Shown here: positions 34,761-39,563 of the stretch, in pieces
Numbering within the stretch: the first letter of the stretch is position 1
Layout: every line of letters starts with the position of its first letter
DNA from: Oscillospiraceae bacterium
GTDB taxonomy: Bacteria; Bacillota; Clostridia; Oscillospirales; Ruminococcaceae
Direction: 5' to 3'
Length of the DNA: 39,563 nucleotides
NCBI GenBank assembly: GCA_017405465.1
Contig: JAFRAJ010000041.1
Location: 1 to 39,563 of the forward strand
Program-made: the position numbers and the translations under genes
The notes under the pieces: model-generated
Told to the model about the DNA's origin: nothing
The model's input: only the letters and a program-made list of their open reading frames with translations
The model's database searches: none

Positions 34761-36263
34761 ATGGAGAATTATTTTGAATGTTTCGATGAACTAAGAGACT
34801 TAACAGAAGAATTAGTAAGTATAAGAAGTGTTGTTGGCAGCGAAGGATGTGAACAGTCGATTGCAGAGTTTATTCGAGACTATATGAGTGAATGGGATTA
34901 TTTCAAAAAGCATCCTGAAAATCTTTTTCTTGTTCCAACAGAAAATGATTCTTTAAAGAGAAGCAGTGTCATAGCGATAGTTGAGCCTTCCAGTGCTGAA
35001 AAACACATAAATGACTCAACAGAAGCTGTAATGCTTATGGGGCATATCGATACTGTAGAAACCTCGGATTATGGCAGACTGGAACCATTAGCGACCAACC
35101 CCAGAAAGCTTCAGTATGCGTTGAGAGAAATATGTGAAGAGTCAATCCTCACAGATATAGACAGTGGTAGATACATGTTCGGACGTGGTGCTTTGGATAT
35201 GAAAGCCGGAGTAGCAAGCTGTCTTTATATACTGAAACATTTCTCAGAAAACAGAGATGAGCTGAACGGTGCGTTAATTGCTTTGTTTGAATGCGATGAA
35301 GAGGGAGACTCGCATGGTGCATTGACATCGATGAGTTTTATAAATGATCGGCTGAAAGAGAGAAATATAAATATTAGAGCGGGTATATGTGCAGACTACA
35401 GTTCTAAAGAAGCTGCAGTGTATCTTGGAACAATAGGGAAATATCTGCCGTGCGTGATGGCATTCGGCAGAAGCAGCCATGTCGGTCAGGCTTTTGACAG
35501 CTTGGATCCGAATCTTATCATCTCGGAGATAATATCGGAGATCGATTATAACACTGACTTTTGCGAGGAGAGTTTTGGAGAAATAACACTACCTCCAGTA
35601 ACCCTTAAGCAGAGCGATACAAAGACGACTTACAGTGTCCAGACTGTGTCCAGTTCATATGTGTATTTCAACTGGTTTTCCTTAAAGAGAACAGAGGAAG
35701 AGATACTTGAACTGGTAAAGAAGGAAGCAGAAAAAGCTGTAAGAAAAGCGCTGGATAGGATCTCACACGCTAAGAATAACTACATGAATATAAGTGAGGC
35801 TGTATCTGAAAATTCATTTGAAAGAACGGAAGATACAATCATCCCGCAGGTCATGACACTCAAAGAATATGCCAGGGCAGTGGGAACAGAAATCAGAGAT
35901 GTAGATCGAACTAAAGACATAAGAGAATTCTGGATTTCAGAAGCTGTGCGAATCCATAATCTGGATCATGAGCTGAAGCCTGTAGTTTTAGTGTTTACTA
36001 CAGGTGTTAATTATCCTCCAATCACCGTGGATCCTGATTCTGAGATCGGAATTGCTGCCGCACAGCTCGGTATTCCTGTAAGGATGTATTACCCTTTTAT
36101 CTCTGATGCAAGTTTTGTCAATTTGCTCGGCAATGTGCCTCTGGTAAACCTGGGTACTTATGGGAAGGACGCTCATATGTACACTGAGCGTGTCGAAATG
36201 CAATATAGTCTTGAAAAACTGCCTAATTTGACTTGGAAGCTGATTCTTAAGCTGCTTAACTGA
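34761..36263 (+). CDS. M20-family peptidase, RocB-like
   Basis: A 500-residue dinuclear-zinc amidohydrolase/peptidase. Metal-site motifs are LMGHIDTVE (His95, Asp97), GRGALDMKAG (Asp146) and CDEEGDSHG (Glu180-Glu181), plus the late HMYTERVE histidine region near the C-terminus, all as in the RocB branch of M20. RocB is linked to arginine use in Bacillus but its substrate is not firmly known. At about 500 residues it is longer than ordinary M20 enzymes, as the RocB group is. The ATG 34761 follows GGGAGAG. It stands alone, without arginine catabolic genes beside it, and ends at the convergent hairpin 36382-36442. Confidence 0.85.
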   Translation: MENYFECFDELRDLTEELVSIRSVVGSEGCEQSIAEFIRDYMSEWDYFKKHPENLFLVPTENDSLKRSSVIAIVEPSSAEKHINDSTEAVMLMGHIDTVETSDYGRLEPLATNPRKLQYALREICEESILTDIDSGRYMFGRGALDMKAGVASCLYILKHFSENRDELNGALIALFECDEEGDSHGALTSMSFINDRLKERNINIRAGICADYSSKEAAVYLGTIGKYLPCVMAFGRSSHVGQAFDSLDPNLIISEIISEIDYNTDFCEESFGEITLPPVTLKQSDTKTTYSVQTVSSSYVYFNWFSLKRTEEEILELVKKEAEKAVRKALDRISHAKNNYMNISEAVSENSFERTEDTIIPQVMTLKEYARAVGTEIRDVDRTKDIREFWISEAVRIHNLDHELKPVVLVFTTGVNYPPITVDPDSEIGIAAAQLGIPVRMYYPFISDASFVNLLGNVPLVNLGTYGKDAHMYTERVEMQYSLEKLPNLTWKLILKLLN

Positions 36264-36381
36264 TTTTAGTGTTTATCGGATGCTAGTATTATTTCAAAAC
36301 CATTCCATGATTTGCTAATAGGTTCACTGATTAACCTGGAAGAGCGTATTTAGACTCATTCACGGATCATAAGAACAACAA

Positions 36382-36442
36382 GACAAGAACAGGCAGCTGC
36401 TTGCTGATATGCACACCATGCAAGCAGCTGCCTGTTCTTGTC
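36382..36442. repeat. Perfect 23-bp inverted repeat between convergent genes
   Basis: The arm at 36382-36404 begins GACAAGAACAGG and ends CTGCTTGC. It is repeated exactly in reverse complement at 36420-36442, with a 15-base loop. The stem is far longer than the other terminators here. It may terminate transcription from both sides, although only a short TTTTG follows on the plus strand. Confidence 0.85.
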
Positions 36443-36561
36443 GATGAGAAGTTTTGTTCTGGCCATCTTACAGAAGCCTGTGAAAGATATCCTTATTATG
36501 GTGTAAACCACCAGTGGCTTCGATTCAGAAAGAAAGAAGTATGACAGATACCTTTATCTAA

Positions 36562-38019
36562 CTATTTACCAATAATGCGGCTGCGCATCCATCTGTCTAC
36601 TGCAGGAGTCACGATCCTGTCGGTCTCGCGCATCACGTCGTCTGTGACTTCTGAATGCATATCGAACTGCATGTGAACGTCACCTTCTGACTTTTCAGGC
36701 CAGTAGGGAAGACCGTTTCCGTTCGGGTCGAAGCTGTTGACAAAATTGACCCAATATGAGTGCATCAGCTCTGACAGTTCACTGTCGTCCTGTGTGTATG
36801 GCAGAGGTGAACCGAAATCAGGCTCCGCATCCAGTGTAGAGAAAGTGTACGGGATCTCCATACCATGGAATGCTCCCGGAGGTGTCAATCTGCGGGCGAA
36901 TACATATTCCCACGTGGGAAGTGAGTAGTCCCGGGAACGGATCCTTGCCCAGACCAGGTGCCTGGCATACCAGTAATCTCTGGCTAGAGCGTTGGCTTTA
37001 TGGTCGAGATCCGGCTCGTCAGAGTAAATATCTTCTGGGATATTGAGCCTTGATGTTATCGCAGGGATATATTGCTCCGCAGCGAAACGGCTTCCTTCAT
37101 CATAGTTCGTCCCAATGATCACAGGAACCCCATGGCAATTATTATTTAGAAGGAGATCGCCTTGGGAAGCGGGGAGGAAGCCACCATCGATAACTGCCGC
37201 AGCGAACTGATGCATATATTTCATCATCGGATCACCGTCGGAATATAGTTCATCAACAGATATTTTACGGAAATCTTCTAGAGTGCTGCATCCGAACTGT
37301 TCACCAAGCTGCTTTCCCCATGATTCAGCATCTTTGAGCGGAACATCTCTTTCGGGCTGGAACACGTCTCCGCTGTGCAGGATAGCTGCATGGAAATAGC
37401 CTTTTGCTGACGGCGCGTTCATCAGCGCACAGCAACTTGCACTTCCGGCACTCTGTCCTGAAATGGTCACTCTGTCAGGATCTCCTCCGAATGCAGATAT
37501 GTTTTCTTTTATCCATTTAAGAGCAGCGAGCTGGTCCCTGTGCCCGAAGTTGCCACTGAATCCGTCCGGATCTTCCTTTTTCATATCTGGATGGCACATG
37601 AACCCGAAAACACCGACCCGGTAGCTCACCGTAACAAGTACTATGCCGTCTTCTGCATATCTTCTCCCGGAGAGAGAAGGAACATCTGCACATCCTGCCT
37701 GAAGAGCTCCTCCGTAGAACCATACCAGGACTGCATGTTTCGAAGAATTATCCTCCGGAGCCCATATGTTGAGATACAGGCAGTCTTCACTCATCTCGTG
37801 TTTTTCCATGAGACTTCCAGGTATCGGAAACTGTACTGCCATAGGAGCACAGTCAACCGCATCACGTATTCCGTCCCAGTGAATGGCTGGTTGCGGACCT
37901 CTCCAGCGCAAGGCTCCTACAGGAGGAGCAGCATAAGGTACACCCATAAAAACAGAAACTTTTCCATCTGTTCTGCCGGACAGGATCCCTTCCTTGACTT
38001 TGACTCTTTTTTCTTCCAT
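36562..38019 (-). CDS. Type-B carboxylesterase (para-nitrobenzyl-esterase-like)
   Basis: A 485-residue alpha/beta-hydrolase of the cholinesterase/carboxylesterase family. It begins with GRTDGKVSVFMGVPYAAPP and has SEDCLYLNIW, the oxyanion-hole region FYGGAL, the nucleophile block SGQSAGSAS (Ser190), the acidic residue in GTNYDEGS, and the histidine in AFHGMEIPY. Hence the triad is complete. No signal peptide is visible, so it acts in the cytoplasm. The third glycine of the usual YGGG oxyanion loop is Ala. A putative AGGTATGACC context precedes its start, and its end faces the 23-bp hairpin. Substrate is not predictable beyond small ester. Confidence 0.88.
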   Translation of the reverse strand: MEEKRVKVKEGILSGRTDGKVSVFMGVPYAAPPVGALRWRGPQPAIHWDGIRDAVDCAPMAVQFPIPGSLMEKHEMSEDCLYLNIWAPEDNSSKHAVLVWFYGGALQAGCADVPSLSGRRYAEDGIVLVTVSYRVGVFGFMCHPDMKKEDPDGFSGNFGHRDQLAALKWIKENISAFGGDPDRVTISGQSAGSASCCALMNAPSAKGYFHAAILHSGDVFQPERDVPLKDAESWGKQLGEQFGCSTLEDFRKISVDELYSDGDPMMKYMHQFAAAVIDGGFLPASQGDLLLNNNCHGVPVIIGTNYDEGSRFAAEQYIPAITSRLNIPEDIYSDEPDLDHKANALARDYWYARHLVWARIRSRDYSLPTWEYVFARRLTPPGAFHGMEIPYTFSTLDAEPDFGSPLPYTQDDSELSELMHSYWVNFVNSFDPNGNGLPYWPEKSEGDVHMQFDMHSEVTDDVMRETDRIVTPAVDRWMRSRIIGK

Positions 38020-38095
38020 CAGGTATGACCTCCATATAATCGCTATACGGTGACAGGATGTCTGTAGAATACGAAAAAAGGACCGTGTTCTACGG

Positions 38096-38124
38096 TGATA
38101 TTACCCCAATAATTTAGACACTAA
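38096..38124 (+). repeat. Left inverted repeat of the IS3-family element
   Basis: The left terminal repeat, pairing with the right terminus at about 39535-39563. Matching blocks are TGA, TACCCCAATAA and TTAGACA. Confidence 0.8.
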
Positions 38125-38160
38125 ACAAATAAACCCACACAAAATAAAACTGTAAAAGAA

Positions 38161-39006
38161 TTAGAATGTGGAAGCTGTTCGGTAGTCAAAAGGACTTGAT
38201 TTAAGTCTCGATACAATACGATCTTTATTATAGTAAATGATATATTCGTGAATTGCAGATTCAAGATGTTCTAACGATTCATACGAATATTCCTGCCCGT
38301 AAAACATCTCGGTCTTCAGCCTTCCAAAGAAGTTTTCAGTAGGCGAGTTATCAATGCAATTACCTTTTCGGCTCATGCTTTGTGCAATGCCGTGTGCACG
38401 GAGAAACTTCTGGTAGTACTTCATCTGGTATTGCCATCCCTGGTCAGAGTGCAATATAGATCCTTCCAGATGATCACCATGATCAAGGATCAGGCTTTTG
38501 AGCATTCTCTTGATCTGGTCAAAATTAGGATGCTCTGACAGATCATACGCAAGGATCTCTCTTGTATGGAAATCTATGACAGGTGACAGATATAACGTTC
38601 CAAATTCTATCTTGAATTGAGTAATGTCAGTTCCAAGTTTTTCATATGGATGCGATGTAGAAAAGTCACGGTCCAGAATGTTCGGAGCTATCTTGCCTAC
38701 AGTGCCTCTATATGAATTGTACTTTACTTTCGGAGGCATGGCTGCAAGAGCATTTTCCTGCATAATACGCTGTACGCGTTTCTTGTTTACGTTATAGCCC
38801 CGATTCTTTAGTTCCTGGGTGACTCTGAGATAGCCATATTTGCCCTTGTTAGCTTCGTATATATCTTCTATGACTCCTAACAATTCCTTGTCTTTGTCTT
38901 TTTTGTCGTTGAAATGTCTGACTTCATAGTAGAACGTTGATCTGGGGACGCCTGCTATCTCTAGTAATACCGGGAGAGAATATCGCTCCCTCAATTCGCA
39001 GATCAC
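38161..39006 (-). CDS. IS3-family transposase OrfB (DDE integrase domain)
   Basis: A 281-residue catalytic half. It opens with a helix-turn-helix-like region (YSLPVLLEIAGVPRSTFYYE) and HTH_21-type KYGYLRVTQELKNRGYNVN. It then carries the rve-type core with DDE residues in GTDITQF, VIDFHTREILAYDLS and SPTENFFGRLKTE, ending with YYNKDRIVSRLKSSP. It begins at GTG 39006, overlapping the OrfA stop. Its frame is also open upstream through TIKEKVKV, so a -1 ribosomal shift on the AAAGAAAAAG stretch at the end of OrfA would give the OrfAB transposase expected for this family. All core residues are intact, so it may be active. Confidence 0.9.
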   Translation of the reverse strand: MICELRERYSLPVLLEIAGVPRSTFYYEVRHFNDKKDKDKELLGVIEDIYEANKGKYGYLRVTQELKNRGYNVNKKRVQRIMQENALAAMPPKVKYNSYRGTVGKIAPNILDRDFSTSHPYEKLGTDITQFKIEFGTLYLSPVIDFHTREILAYDLSEHPNFDQIKRMLKSLILDHGDHLEGSILHSDQGWQYQMKYYQKFLRAHGIAQSMSRKGNCIDNSPTENFFGRLKTEMFYGQEYSYESLEHLESAIHEYIIYYNKDRIVSRLKSSPFDYRTASTF

Positions 39007-39503
39007 TTTGACTTTTTCTTTAATCGTCTGCTTCTCTCCAGAATTAGGGAGTAGTATTTTTTTAGAAATTCATTCTCTGCTTCCAGATATTCAAGTCTGT
39101 CTTTCAGTTCTTTACTTGCGATCTTGTTTTGCCGTTCTTCATGCAGTAGATAGTTCTTCCTGCTGTAACTCGTCTGGATAGCAGCTTCTCCGCCTTCTCT
39201 GTATTTGTTCAGCCAGTCTCTCAGAATTGTATGATCCGGAAGGCCGAGATCGATACTTATGAGCCGGATGCTCTCGTTTCCTTGCAGATAACGCTTGATC
39301 GCAGCTAGTTTGTACTCGCGTGAATATATCCTGACCTCTGAGCTGTCTTTGAACACATCAGGCCCGTGACGTATGTATAGAGCGACGTTGTACTTTATGT
39401 TTGAGGAATCCATCCCATACTCTTCTGAAAGCTCACGAAGAGTAATACCATCCTCTAAATGTTTCAGAACGATCTCTAGTTTTTGTTCTCTTGATACTTG
39501 CAT
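39003..39503 (-). CDS. IS3-family OrfA (DNA-binding regulator)
   Basis: A 166-residue protein with two helix-turn-helix segments, one near residues 18-38 (TLRELSEEYGMDSSNIKYNV) and one near 80-100 (IRLISIDLGLPDHTILRDWL). A leucine-zipper-like coil (LKDRLEYLEAENEFLKKYY) and a basic end follow. This is the IS150-group OrfA design, which binds the inverted repeats. Its TGA overlaps the OrfB start, and the A-rich end likely directs -1 frameshifting. No internal stops are present. Confidence 0.9.
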   Translation of the reverse strand: MQVSREQKLEIVLKHLEDGITLRELSEEYGMDSSNIKYNVALYIRHGPDVFKDSSEVRIYSREYKLAAIKRYLQGNESIRLISIDLGLPDHTILRDWLNKYREGGEAAIQTSYSRKNYLLHEERQNKIASKELKDRLEYLEAENEFLKKYYSLILERSRRLKKKSK

Positions 39504-39534
39504 AATAAAAAACCTACCTCAATAACTATAGTAC

Positions 39535-39563
39535 TAAATGTCTAAGTTATTGGGGTAGGTTCA
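39535..39563 (-). repeat. Right inverted repeat of the IS3-family element
   Basis: The right terminal repeat, read on minus from 39563: TGAACC then TACCCCAATAA and TTAGACA. It ends exactly at the window boundary. Confidence 0.8.

Larger units (their letters stand above)
38096..39563 (-). mobile_element. Complete IS3-family (IS150-like) insertion sequence
   Basis: The element is bounded by imperfect terminal inverted repeats beginning TGA. The left end reads TGATATTACCCCAATAATTT from 38096. The right end, on the minus strand from 39563, reads TGAACCTACCCCAATAACTT. After the TGA and three mismatched bases, both share TACCCCAATAA and a following TTAGACA. The length of 1468 bp and the two overlapping minus-strand reading frames fit IS3. 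The right terminus coincides with the last base of the window, so a target-site duplication cannot be tested. Confidence 0.9.

Noticed and set aside
1..39563. CRISPR arrays, tRNA or rRNA genes
   Set aside because: No regularly spaced repeats, cloverleaf-like or rRNA-like sequences were seen on either strand by eye.

Overview
The window looks like a chromosomal segment of a low-to-moderate GC Gram-positive anaerobe of the class Clostridia (Bacillota). Supporting signs are the lipoprotein-type solute-binding proteins, strong GGAGG-type ribosome sites, paired U32 'peptidases', a C_GCAxxG_C_C protein, a PflX-like radical SAM protein, a YolD/Y-family polymerase pair and a GldA/GldG/DUF4340 ABC operon. 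I cannot name the genus from sequence alone. No rRNA, tRNA, CRISPR array or replication origin is visible.

Layout. (1) 1-1490 is a transposon graveyard: the tail of an IS110-type transposase abuts an IS66 TnpC pseudogene with two frameshifts. (2) 2121-7416 is an operon with a visible promoter and an inverted repeat at its start: binding protein, ATPase, a double-domain permease, a winged-helix/cytidylyltransferase fusion and a metallophosphoesterase. (3) 7997-12208 is a LicABC-like block bracketed by two look-alike terminators: a winged-helix/LicC/LicA three-domain fusion, a second LicA-type kinase and a LicB-type permease. (4) 12227-16724 (minus) is a Ugp/sugar-type ABC importer whose binding protein carries both a lipobox and a C-terminal membrane helix. 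(5) 16768-18713 (minus) is a YolD-like gene and a Y-family DNA polymerase. (6) 18897-21389 is a tandem 18-bp repeat followed by an MBOAT O-acyltransferase and an SGNH-like partner. (7) 21647-26266 is a four-gene GldA/F/G-like ABC operon, followed by an unknown acidic membrane protein and a CorA-type transporter. (8) 28198-31577 holds two divergent U32 genes, probably rRNA and tRNA hydroxylation enzymes. (9) 31641-32573 (minus) is a membrane-tethered barnase with its barstar. (10) 32684-34529 is VanZ, a PflX-like radical SAM enzyme and a C_GCAxxG_C_C protein, translationally coupled or nearly so. (11) 34761-38019 is a RocB-like M20 peptidase and a type-B carboxylesterase, converging on a perfect 23-bp hairpin. 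(12) 38096-39563 is a complete IS3-family element whose right end coincides with the end of the window.

How it fits together. The first 12-17 kb reads as acquisition and activation of choline-like or phosphonate-like head groups. One ABC importer is encoded with a nucleotidyltransferase. The choline-type kinases are encoded with a permease and a second nucleotidyltransferase. A Ugp-like importer lies next door and could supply glycerophosphodiesters. No LicD-type transferase, PepM, PhnW or PhnX is in the window, so the final acceptor and the exact head group remain unproven. With the MBOAT/SGNH pair and the surface barnase, much of the window concerns the cell envelope.
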